Shown here one piece after another: positions 1 through 6,188 of a DNA stretch of 44,083 nt. The notes below the pieces were generated by a model. The model saw nothing but the letters and a program-made list of their open reading frames with translations. It was not told the origin of the DNA and ran no database searches. A program made the position numbers and the translations under genes. Source of the stretch: an uncultured Acetatifactor sp. (GTDB lineage: Bacteria; Bacillota; Clostridia; Lachnospirales; Lachnospiraceae); contig CAKSAM010000022.1 in NCBI GenBank assembly GCA_934436245.1, forward strand, positions 1-44,083, in the 5' to 3' direction. How positions within the stretch are numbered: the stretch's first letter is position 1; each line of letters opens with the position of its first letter.

Positions 1-12
1 TTGTACTACCAT
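1..12 (-). CDS. hag: Flagellin, first four codons (gene continues outside the window)
   Basis: Only ATG and three further codons (MVVQ) are inside the window; the gene runs off the left edge. The start is fixed by AAGGAGG at 21-27, eight to nine bases upstream. Flagellins of Lachnospiraceae commonly begin MVVQ. The gene is preceded by a sigma-28 type promoter and a roughly 180-nt leader with CsrA-like sites, and is followed upstream by the FliD/FliS/FliT genes, all of which fits flagellin. The identification is inference from four residues plus context. Confidence 0.72.
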
Positions 13-19
13 AATATAT

Positions 20-54
20 TCCTCCTTGAATTGACGAGCGCTTCCCTGCGCTCC
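20..54 (-). promoter_or_regulatory. Candidate CsrA-binding sites in the flagellin leader
   Basis: On the transcript, positions 53-36 form GAGCGC-AGGGAA-GCGCUC, a six-base-pair stem presenting GGGA in a six-base loop. About 20 nt downstream the ribosome site AAGGAGGAA holds two further GGA triplets (20-25). CsrA binds GGA in hairpin loops and overlapping ribosome sites, and in Bacillus subtilis it represses hag through two such sites. The structure is read from the sequence; binding is inferred. Confidence 0.6.
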
Positions 55-198
55 GTTATTTGCTTTGGCAATGTCAGTTTCAAGTTCGCACATCCTGTCA
101 CTTTCATCGCCATTGTCTTCCGTCTCTCCGGCGTGCGAAACCTTGGATTCAGAAGAATGGTTAGGTAAGCAATTGTTTTATTTGCTTTACTTGTTAAG

Positions 199-226
199 TA
201 TATCGGAGAGGTTTTTTGAAACTTAA
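199..226 (-). promoter_or_regulatory. Sigma-28 type promoter for flagellin
   Basis: On the minus strand TTAA (226-223) is followed after 16 bases by CCGATATA (206-199), matching the motility sigma factor consensus TAAA-N15-GCCGATAT. Transcription would start near 192, giving a leader of about 180 nt before hag. Confidence 0.75.
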
Positions 227-276
227 CCCCTTTTTGCAAAAAATGTTGACTTTTTTATTTTTCCACTATATAGTAT

Positions 277-346
277 AGGAAAAGGAAGCAGTTTTTTACC
301 ACTTGTTTACTATGTATTCTTGAGTGGGGTACTTGCTTCCTTTTTT
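277..346. terminator. Inverted repeat overlapping the end of the accessory gene
   Basis: GGAAGCA near 283-289 pairs with TGCTTCC near 333-339, and CCACT/AGTGG pair inside. On the plus strand the hairpin is followed by TTTTTT, so as a terminator it would work towards the right, although no plus-strand gene lies to its left. On the minus strand it covers the last codons and stop of the 310-834 gene with no U tract. Role uncertain. Confidence 0.3.
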
Positions 347-834
347 ATTTCCACCAAATCATATAAATACAATTTTCCGTCTTGTGTCCTATTTACTACC
401 AGCCTCCCCATGTAAACATTATATTCTTCTGTCTTTCTATTGTTATCATAAACTGGTAGCGCAAATCTGACCGTATAATAGTTCCAGCCACCTTTTGCGT
501 CTTTCTTATGTTTACTCTTTTTATTTTCACTATGTATTTTATTGGCAGCTGATTCTACCAGTTCTCGGATTCCTTGTGCTGCATTTGCCTTGGCTTTTGC
601 CCTTGCTCCCCTTATATGTTCTGAATACTTTGATCCCGTATACTCATCTGCGAATTTAGTTCCTATTTCTATTTTTTCTTTCGTTTGTTTATTCTCAATT
701 ATTTCACCAAGGTACTTCTTTAGGTATTCTTTTACTGCATCCCAGTCAATGTCCTGTTTATTCCAAAATATAATATCCGGTATTATAACAATATCATTAC
801 CTTGTTCATCTCTTACTGTTTTCACTTCATTCAT
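310..834 (-). CDS. Small accessory protein resembling a phage/polymorphic-toxin C-terminal domain
   Basis: 174 residues, no signal peptide or membrane segment. The start (MNEVKT) is chosen because AAGGGG lies seven bases upstream; an in-frame ATG six codons earlier lacks a site. The first 50 residues are acidic and helical. The second half (GARAKAKANAAQGIREL, then GGWNYYTVRFALPVY, then GKLYLYDLVEIKKEASTPL) resembles, from memory, a domain at the C-terminus of phage MuF-type and large polyvalent proteins, possibly a nuclease. Here it stands alone, between flagellin and fliT. It is AT-rich and uses AAA/AAT/ATA codons unlike its flagellar neighbours, which suggests acquisition. Its function and any immunity partner are unknown. 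Confidence 0.5.
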   Translation of the reverse strand: MNEVKTVRDEQGNDIVIIPDIIFWNKQDIDWDAVKEYLKKYLGEIIENKQTKEKIEIGTKFADEYTGSKYSEHIRGARAKAKANAAQGIRELVESAANKIHSENKKSKHKKDAKGGWNYYTVRFALPVYDNNRKTEEYNVYMGRLVVNRTQDGKLYLYDLVEIKKEASTPLKNT

Positions 835-970
835 GCATTTTCCCCTTTCCATTATTACTCTGTTCAGTCAAAAATACTATTTAAAACATTCCCGTTTTCA
901 TCCAATGAAATCAGCGGTGATACACCCGAATAAAACATTTTTGAACTAAATAAGATTTGATCTGTCTGTC

Positions 971-984
971 AGAATTGGTATTCT
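971..984. promoter_or_regulatory. Palindrome at the predicted transcription start
   Basis: AGAAT-TGGT-ATTCT is a perfect five-base inverted repeat lying at about +1 of the promoter for the 310-834 gene. It could be an operator for a repressor; no such regulator is encoded nearby. Confidence 0.3.
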
Positions 985-992
985 GTGAATCT

Positions 993-1021
993 ACATTAGC
1001 ATACTGCTTCCAATAAATCAA
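993..1021 (-). promoter_or_regulatory. Sigma-A type promoter of the accessory gene
   Basis: TTGATT (1021-1016), 17-base spacer, TAATGT (998-993) with an extended TGC just before it. The start would be near 986, giving a leader of about 150 nt. That leader contains a 24-codon open frame (MFYSGVSPLI...) without a ribosome site. Apart from this promoter and the fliT terminator, the 835-1171 gap is AT-rich and shows nothing else. Confidence 0.55.
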
Positions 1022-1117
1022 CGATAATTTTAATTGTATTAAAATTTCAATATCTCATTCGGCCAATTTATAATCCCATTACATTTTAACCGAAATCTAT
1101 CATACAAATGTGCAAAT

Positions 1118-1151
1118 ATAAAAAAGAGAAGCAGTTCTCTTTCTGCTTCCC
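1118..1151 (-). terminator. Intrinsic terminator after fliT
   Basis: GGGAAGCAG (1151-1143) pairs with CTGCTTCTC (1134-1126), nine base pairs with one G-U, followed by TTTTTT. It ends the flaG-fliD-fliS-fliT transcript. Confidence 0.85.
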
Positions 1152-1171
1152 TTTCACCATTACCATTGTAT

Positions 1172-1645
1172 TTACTTTTTATTGTCGTACATCTGGGGCT
1201 GCACATATCCGGCGCCGCTCATGCTCTTATAGTAGTCATAAGCACTTTTGGCGTTTTTCCGTCTCTGTCCAATTCCGGCACGTTCCTTCGCAAAATAGTT
1301 CTCGATCAGCTTTTTGTTCCGGGCCTCCTGTGCCTGTACAGTCACACTGAGTTCTGTCACCCTGCTGACCTTCTGCTGAAGCTCCCGGATCTGTGCTGCG
1401 TAGCGTTCTCTGTTGCCTTCCAGCTCTTTCGCCAGCTTCTCATACATGATCTCAAAGCCTTCATCCAGACGGACCACTTCATCGATCAGGCGCTGCTTTT
1501 CCTCCACAGCATCATCGAACAGGCTCATATCCACGTTTTCCGCAGAGAAGATCTCTTCCTGCCGTTTGTTATAATCCTGGATCTTCTGTAATACTTCCAG
1601 CTTCTTATCCAGGCTCTCTGACAAAATGGTCAGCTGATTCTCCAT
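1172..1645 (-). CDS. fliT: FliT-like flagellar export chaperone
   Basis: 157 residues, almost entirely helical with heptad-like charged stretches over residues 1-110, no membrane segment. Family sequence conservation is weak, so the call rests on size, helical character and position as the last gene after fliD and fliS. FliT proteins bind the filament cap protein FliD and hold it for export. The start ATG shares its A with the fliS stop (TGATG), which implies translational coupling. The C-terminal 40 residues are basic and probably disordered. A terminator follows 20 bases after the stop. Confidence 0.6.
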   Translation of the reverse strand: MENQLTILSESLDKKLEVLQKIQDYNKRQEEIFSAENVDMSLFDDAVEEKQRLIDEVVRLDEGFEIMYEKLAKELEGNRERYAAQIRELQQKVSRVTELSVTVQAQEARNKKLIENYFAKERAGIGQRRKNAKSAYDYYKSMSGAGYVQPQMYDNKK

Positions 1646-2031
1646 CAGTCATTTCCTTTCTTGGCACCGGCCTTCATGACTTCTTTCCAGTTGTCACGGA
1701 TGGAGTGGAGATGCGTATTGATCTCTTCGAGAATCTCCTTATCCTTTTTGACATTGGCTTCCACCAGCCGTCTCTCCAGATAGTTATAGATATTATCGAA
1801 ATCCTTGGAGACTTCGTATTTCGTATCCAGTGTGGAATGCAGATATCCTATGATATTCTGCACCTTACGGATGTTCTCATGTGCTTTGGGAACATCATTC
1901 TTCTCTACAGCAGCCTCTGCTATATTACAGAATTTAATAGCTCCGTCATAGAGCATCAATGTCAGCTCCGCCGGAGATGCCGTCAGAACCTTGCTGTTGT
2001 TATACTGTGCATAAGCACTGGGTAATGCCAT
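1645..2031 (-). CDS. fliS: Flagellin export chaperone FliS
   Basis: 128 residues, the usual size. The N-terminal YNNSKVLTASPAELTLMLYDGA and the following helices match FliS, a cytoplasmic four-helix chaperone that covers the flagellin C-terminus until secretion. The start lies one base after the fliD stop, and its site GGAGGAT is inside the last fliD codons. FliS also binds FliW in Bacillus, freeing it when flagellin is scarce, which ties this gene to fliW and csrA in the same window. Confidence 0.95.
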   Translation of the reverse strand: MALPSAYAQYNNSKVLTASPAELTLMLYDGAIKFCNIAEAAVEKNDVPKAHENIRKVQNIIGYLHSTLDTKYEVSKDFDNIYNYLERRLVEANVKKDKEILEEINTHLHSIRDNWKEVMKAGAKKGND

Positions 2032-2032
2032 A

Positions 2033-3586
2033 TCATGATCCTCCTAACAAGCTGGTCACAGCACTGGAATTGCTCTGAAGCTTTGCCAGTGCAGTCTCCA
2101 TTTTGGAGAACTTGGAATACCACTTGTCTTCGTAATCGTTCAGCTTATCTTCCAAGTCACTGATCTTGCTTGTATAATCATCATAATCCGATTTCATCTT
2201 TTTGTCATCATAAAAATTACCATAAGAACGATAACCTTCTACAGACTTGGAGAGATCGCTCATTTTAGTATATAAATTCTTAAACAATCCAGAGAAAAAG
2301 CTTACGACCGTATCGGGATCACTGCTGATCATGCTCTTAAGCTTGTCTGCATTACCAGAGGTACTGGAGTCATCTGCATCTCCATTGATGTGGTAGGCAT
2401 TCTTCTCATTCTCCGCTGCGGTAAAGTAGCTCAGAGTCTCAATACCGAAATCGCTGAGATACATGTTCTTGCCGTTTACTTCCACACTGCCTGCCATAAT
2501 TTCTTTCAAGGCAGAGCTTACGGTAGACAGATTGCTGTCTCTGCGGAGCAGGGCATCCTTGATCTTCTGCTCGTATTTTTCCACCTCGGTATCGGACATG
2601 GAATCCTTCTCATCATCTGTCAGAGGCTCATAATCCTTGGCAGAATCCGCATTGTACAGCTTGTCCATCTCATTGATCAGGGAGTTATAATCCTTCAGGA
2701 AGCTCTTGATCATGTCGTAGATACCATCTACGTCATCCTGTGTGGTCAGGGTGATCTCTTCATCTGCTCCGGTCTCTTTCAGTGCTGTAATGGTCAGACC
2801 GTTGATGGAAAATACATTGGAGTTGCTGGTATAATCTGTGTTGTTCAGTGTGATCACAGAATCCTGTCCTTTGATATAGTTGGCATCTGTAATACCCAGT
2901 CCCTTCAGCAGGTCGTCGGCACCGGTTCCGGTTGCAGTAATAGAGAAATTACCGGCATCGCCGGAGTCCTTTGCACTGATATAGAATCTCTGCTGGGTGG
3001 TATCGAAGTTTGCATTCAGTCCGGCTTCCTTCAATTTGGACAGTACATCAGAGATCGTGGTATCTTTGGTAATATTCAGGTCTACGCTGGTATCACCGTT
3101 CTGGATCTTAAGCGTTGTATCATCTCCGGTGGTAATGCCGTCCACGGTGCTGCCATCACTGCTCTTGATCCCCAGATCAGACAATTTTGTCAATGCATTC
3201 AGCTTGGTATCCGCAGTGACATTATCCTTCAGGGTCAGCTTGCCGCCGGTCATATAGGCGGTCTTTGCCAACTGTGATACCTTGAGGCTCTGTACACCGG
3301 TCATTGCGCCATCACCGGTGATGACACTGACTGCATTACTGTCGGATACTTTGGTCACTCTCTTGCTATATGCGGATTCAAAACGCATATTATTAACAAA
3401 CTTGGACTGTAAATTTTTGATCTTGGTATTCAGTTCCTTCCAGGCTGTCTGTTTCCATTCCTGTTTGGTCTGTGCCTTTTTCGCATCATCCACTTTGGTC
3501 TGCTTCGCAGATACCAGCTGCTGGATAATGCTCTCTGTGTCCATACCGGAGATCAGTCCGGATAATCTCATTGTCGATGATGCCAT
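2033..3586 (-). CDS. fliD: Flagellar filament cap protein FliD (hook-associated protein 2)
   Basis: 517 residues. The N-terminal domain (about 1-100) opens with the conserved LSGLISGMDTESIIQQLV and contains an N-terminal helix that packs inside the filament channel. The middle (120-260) is the variable beta-rich leg/head region, and the C-terminal domain (270-515) ends in a long coiled coil. FliD is exported, forms the cap and folds incoming flagellin. GGAGG lies eight bases upstream of the ATG. It is the second gene of the sigma-28 operon, ten bases downstream of flaG. Confidence 0.95.
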   Translation of the reverse strand: MASSTMRLSGLISGMDTESIIQQLVSAKQTKVDDAKKAQTKQEWKQTAWKELNTKIKNLQSKFVNNMRFESAYSKRVTKVSDSNAVSVITGDGAMTGVQSLKVSQLAKTAYMTGGKLTLKDNVTADTKLNALTKLSDLGIKSSDGSTVDGITTGDDTTLKIQNGDTSVDLNITKDTTISDVLSKLKEAGLNANFDTTQQRFYISAKDSGDAGNFSITATGTGADDLLKGLGITDANYIKGQDSVITLNNTDYTSNSNVFSINGLTITALKETGADEEITLTTQDDVDGIYDMIKSFLKDYNSLINEMDKLYNADSAKDYEPLTDDEKDSMSDTEVEKYEQKIKDALLRRDSNLSTVSSALKEIMAGSVEVNGKNMYLSDFGIETLSYFTAAENEKNAYHINGDADDSSTSGNADKLKSMISSDPDTVVSFFSGLFKNLYTKMSDLSKSVEGYRSYGNFYDDKKMKSDYDDYTSKISDLEDKLNDYEDKWYSKFSKMETALAKLQSNSSAVTSLLGGS

Positions 3587-3598
3587 ATTGGTATCCTC

Positions 3599-4051
3599 CT
3601 ATCTCTTCTCATCCACCAGAATACCTGCCATCTCCCATACTTTGGCGATCATGTCCAAAGTCTTCTCAGGTGGAAGCTCTTTGATGACTTTCTTGGTATC
3701 CTTGTCTATGATTTTGATCGTGATGCGGTTTGTCGCCTCATGAATACCGAAAACAGCTTCTGAATGGGACATTATGTTCTTATTCAGCTTCTCTACTGCT
3801 TTCTTGATCTGCTCGTTGGTCACCTGCTGTTGCTGTTCGCTATTAGCATCGGCAGAAGTATTATTCTGATCCTTGCTCTGCGCATTTTCAACAACTGCGG
3901 TGGTCTGGTCAATCTTATCTGCTGCATTTACATTGGCAGGATTGTATTCTGAGGGATTCTCCTCTGTCGTTACTTTTGTCGCAGTATTCCTGACAGCGGC
4001 TGTATTCTGTGCCTGCACTGTCATGACACTGGAAATCGGTTCTATGGTCAT
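3599..4051 (-). CDS. flaG: FlaG family flagellar protein
   Basis: 150 residues from the ATG at 4051, chosen because GGAGGTGA sits five bases upstream; an upstream in-frame start would read through the leader. The first 65 residues are low-complexity (N, A, T, Q rich). The conserved FlaG domain (about 70-148) carries the typical pattern of I-K-I-D paired with an ELPPEKTLDM segment. FlaG influences filament length in other bacteria. It is the first gene of the flaG-fliD-fliS-fliT unit. Confidence 0.88.
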   Translation of the reverse strand: MTIEPISSVMTVQAQNTAAVRNTATKVTTEENPSEYNPANVNAADKIDQTTAVVENAQSKDQNNTSADANSEQQQQVTNEQIKKAVEKLNKNIMSHSEAVFGIHEATNRITIKIIDKDTKKVIKELPPEKTLDMIAKVWEMAGILVDEKR

Positions 4052-4116
4052 AATGGTCACCTCCGTGTGATAAACAGGCGCCTTCCGTGGGCGCACGACC
4101 TTGCTTCTCTAAGGAC

Positions 4117-4145
4117 TGTATCGGTAAATTCTCCTGAAAAATTAA
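4117..4145 (-). promoter_or_regulatory. Sigma-28 type promoter of flaG-fliD-fliS-fliT
   Basis: CCGATACA (4124-4117) lies 17 bases after TTAA (4145-4142). The spacer is one base longer than in the hag and flgM promoters. The -35 element overlaps the end of the terminator of the upstream gene. Confidence 0.65.
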
Positions 4146-4174
4146 TAGGAGATGCAAAAATTTGCACCTCCTAT
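4134..4174 (-). terminator. Intrinsic terminator of the Rpn-like gene
   Basis: A 14-bp stem, ATAGGAGGTGCAAA (4174-4161) against TTTGCATCTCCTAT (4158-4145) with one G-U and a two-base loop, is followed by TAATTTTTC. Confidence 0.8.
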
Positions 4175-4199
4175 GCCTAATTTCCTATTTTTCTATTTT

Positions 4200-4436
4200 C
4201 TAATTCCAATACAGGTTCATATTCTCTGTAACGCTTTCTTCTGACAGTTGAAATCGAGTCTTTACTTTCTCAGCCGTAGTGTTATAATCCACCCCTAATT
4301 CAATACACGTTATGATCAATGCCTTAATTCCACTCTGCCGTTCCTCCCGTCTTCCTTCCTGTCTTCCTTCCTGTCTTCCTTCCTGCCTTCCTTCGCGCTT
4401 TCCCATCCTTACATATTGCTCAAATAATTCACACAT
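4200..4436 (-). CDS. Possible internally translated C-terminal small protein (RpnS-like)
   Basis: Inside the Rpn-like gene, ATG at 4436 (MCELFEQYVRMGK...) is preceded by AGGAGG at 4448-4453, eleven bases upstream, a longer than ideal but usable spacing. It would give a 78-residue product containing the REGRQEG repeats and the C-terminal helical domain. Intragenic small proteins that inhibit the full-length Rpn nuclease have been described for enterobacterial Rpn genes. Here this is an inference from the site alone. Confidence 0.4.
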   Translation of the reverse strand: MCELFEQYVRMGKREGRQEGRQEGRQEGRREERQSGIKALIITCIELGVDYNTTAEKVKTRFQLSEESVTENMNLYWN

Positions 4437-5135
4437 AGTAATCTCATCCTCCTCTCTGATATTCATTTCCTTTAAAACAACAGATTCTGTTGCGGAATCC
4501 TCTTCACCAGATAATACATTGATCATTCTGATCAATGCCGCTTTGTGTACCACCTTCTGGTCGGAACGAAGATTATTGCCCTCTGCCAGATAATCTAACA
4601 CAATTCTCATATCGCTGTGAAATCTCTCCCTCACCTCTTGGGGCAGGTAACGCATTTCCCAGATATGTACCTTGATATCATCCACATACTTTCGGAGTTC
4701 TTCGGACACTTTTCCACAACATAATTCATGGATTCCCGGTTGCTTCTCCCAGTGCTCCCTTCCCCAGTAAAGAATCATTTCTATAATGGGATACATGTCC
4801 ATTACTTTGCCTTCGTACTGCTCCCGATATCCCCCACCGGTATAACCCGCTTTACGCAACACCATTTTGACATCCGGTACCGACTGATTAGCAATCATAT
4901 ATTGTGCCCTGATCCGTTCCCCTGCCATCTCGTATTTCACCACATCCTGTAACTGGTTCCGCAGCCTGTTTTCTCCGGTCGTATAAATACTTTCCGTCGG
5001 TGCCGGCATCAGATTTTCTTTAGTCACAACATGCTTTCCATTATGCAACAACGCATTAATAATGTCTGCAGCAACATCTGGAAATGTCTCGAAATTCTTT
5101 GTAACAAGGTCATTTTTCTCTCTGTTTTCCCTCAT
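4200..5135 (-). CDS. Rpn-family (PD-(D/E)XK) nuclease-like protein, possibly catalytically altered
   Basis: 311 residues. The ATG at 5135 is preceded by AAGGGAG; a GTG six codons upstream is less likely. The pattern DVVK (D64), then IANQ (82-84), then MYPIIEMILYWG and a C-terminal charged tail resembles the Rpn / transposase-31 type nucleases abundant in Clostridia. Where these usually have E-N-Q, this protein has A82-N-Q, so the catalytic acidic residue may be lost. Residues about 242-262 are REGRQEG repeats. The gene lies alone between csrA and flaG with its own sigma-A promoter and terminator, as an accessory insertion would. Rpn proteins have been linked to recombination and phage defence; the role here is unknown. 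Confidence 0.65.
   Translation of the reverse strand: MRENREKNDLVTKNFETFPDVAADIINALLHNGKHVVTKENLMPAPTESIYTTGENRLRNQLQDVVKYEMAGERIRAQYMIANQSVPDVKMVLRKAGYTGGGYREQYEGKVMDMYPIIEMILYWGREHWEKQPGIHELCCGKVSEELRKYVDDIKVHIWEMRYLPQEVRERFHSDMRIVLDYLAEGNNLRSDQKVVHKAALIRMINVLSGEEDSATESVVLKEMNIREEDEITMCELFEQYVRMGKREGRQEGRQEGRQEGRREERQSGIKALIITCIELGVDYNTTAEKVKTRFQLSEESVTENMNLYWN
4349..4396. repeat. Tandem 12-bp repeat in the Rpn-like gene
   Basis: Three exact copies of GTCTTCCTTCCT (plus strand) and a fourth degenerate copy encode the repeated REGRQ/QEGR motif. As each unit is four codons, gain or loss keeps the frame. Confidence 0.85.
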
Positions 5136-5315
5136 TTTTTCTCCCTTAAGCACACTAAGCTTACCTAAGCAGGAAAAACCGAAACCGTTCCATGCACTAT
5201 TTCCCTTTCCGCCTGCTTATGTTTTGTCATTTTGTTTGAATTCTTGGCGAAAAGCCCGAAATACACACAAAAGATATTGTCAGAAATTGTCATAAAGAAT
5301 TCTTTAGATGCTGTA

Positions 5316-5344
5316 ACTATAGCATAACCCTATCGTCTTTTCAA
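5316..5344 (-). promoter_or_regulatory. Sigma-A type promoter of the Rpn-like gene
   Basis: TTGAAA (5344-5339), 17-base spacer, TATAGT (5321-5316). Start near 5309, leader of about 175 nt with no obvious riboswitch. The rest of the 5136-5419 gap shows nothing further. Confidence 0.7.
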
Positions 5345-5419
5345 GTTCTTTTTTCCGGAGGTGTATCAATGCGTATATTTGCAGTTTCAGGAAAATGTGC
5401 CCTTATTTTTCAACAATGG

Positions 5420-5450
5420 ATAAAAGCTCCGGATTTATGCATCCGGAGCC
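5420..5450 (-). terminator. Intrinsic terminator after csrA
   Basis: GCTCCGGAT (5449-5441) pairs perfectly with ATCCGGAGC (5434-5426), six-base loop, followed by TTTTAT. It ends the flgM-to-csrA operon. Confidence 0.88.
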
Positions 5451-5477
5451 TCTTTCGTTTCCTAATTTTATTTCATT

Positions 5478-5696
5478 TTACCCCAGCAGATTTTTCAATG
5501 CCGCCATGCCTTCGGCATCCACAGATGCTTTGTTGGCTTCCTGGATCTGGAGATAGACTTCCTTGCGGTAGATGGGCACTTCCTTGGGCGCAGTAATGCC
5601 GATCTTGACCTGATCGCCTTTGACTTCCAGAACGGTGATCTCGATGTCGTTGTTGATGACGATTGCTTCGTTCTTTTTACGGGACAATGCCAGCAT
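5478..5696 (-). CDS. csrA: Carbon storage / translational regulator CsrA
   Basis: 72 residues. Start at ATG 5696 (MLALSRKKNEAIVIN), the family's usual N-terminus, one base after the fliW stop (TAAGATG); a GTG three codons earlier would overlap fliW and has its purine stretch too close. The core GDQVKIGI and KEVPIYRKEVY match CsrA strands that bind GGA-containing RNA as a dimer. In Firmicutes CsrA represses flagellin translation and is antagonised by FliW, encoded just upstream. It is the last gene of the operon. Confidence 0.96.
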   Translation of the reverse strand: MLALSRKKNEAIVINNDIEITVLEVKGDQVKIGITAPKEVPIYRKEVYLQIQEANKASVDAEGMAALKNLLG

Positions 5697-5697
5697 C

Positions 5698-6156
5698 TTA
5701 CTCACCCACCTTTCCGGATTTCAGGATATCATATACCGGATATTTTACCGGGTATTTGTCTCCCTCGAGGATGATCTGGCAGGCCTTGCGTTCCTCTACG
5801 TTGATTACGAAAGGTCCCTGCAGATTTACTGTCATCTGCGTCAGGTCTGCAGGCACAGTCACCGTGACCATGACCAGAATATTCTCCGGAGTCAGGTTAC
5901 CGACACCGGTAAGCAGTTCATCATCCACTTCCGGATCATACTCCGGGTTGACCAACAGCGGGTCCATGACAGGCATGGCGAATCCGGGCTCTTCCAGAGA
6001 CTGTAAATAGCGGATTCCGACACTGCTGCCCTTTTCCTCATCATGAAGCATCGTAAAACGTTTCAACTCCGGGAATCCGATAATGCCCTTATCAAAAGTG
6101 ATGATCTTGTCATCTGCGATCTCAACTTCTCCAAAAAATTTTGTATTGATCTTCAT
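5698..6156 (-). CDS. fliW: Flagellar assembly factor FliW (CsrA antagonist)
   Basis: 152 residues, typical length. ITFDKGIIGFPELKRF near the N-terminus and the later PENILVMVTVTVP segment are characteristic. FliW binds CsrA allosterically and also binds flagellin, so flagellin accumulation inside the cell releases CsrA and stops more flagellin being made. It is adjacent to csrA with a one-base gap, the standard arrangement. The ribosome site (GGAAAGG) is rather far (about 12 bases). Confidence 0.96.
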   Translation of the reverse strand: MKINTKFFGEVEIADDKIITFDKGIIGFPELKRFTMLHDEEKGSSVGIRYLQSLEEPGFAMPVMDPLLVNPEYDPEVDDELLTGVGNLTPENILVMVTVTVPADLTQMTVNLQGPFVINVEERKACQIILEGDKYPVKYPVYDILKSGKVGE

Positions 6157-6188
6157 AAAATACCCACGCCTTTCCGTAACCTGTTCTC

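Noticed and set aside
2390..3277. 295-codon plus-strand frame opposite fliD
   Set aside because: Antisense shadow of a clear fliD gene; rich in Ile, Val, Gly and Cys with no family features.
4349..4396. CRISPR-like repeat
   Set aside because: Contiguous 12-base units without spacers, inside a coding sequence.
5369..5596. Plus-strand open frame MRIFAVSGKCALIFQQ... with a good GGAGGTG ribosome site
   Set aside because: It runs through the csrA terminator and then antisense to csrA; the peptide after about 30 codons is Pro/Cys-rich shadow sequence.
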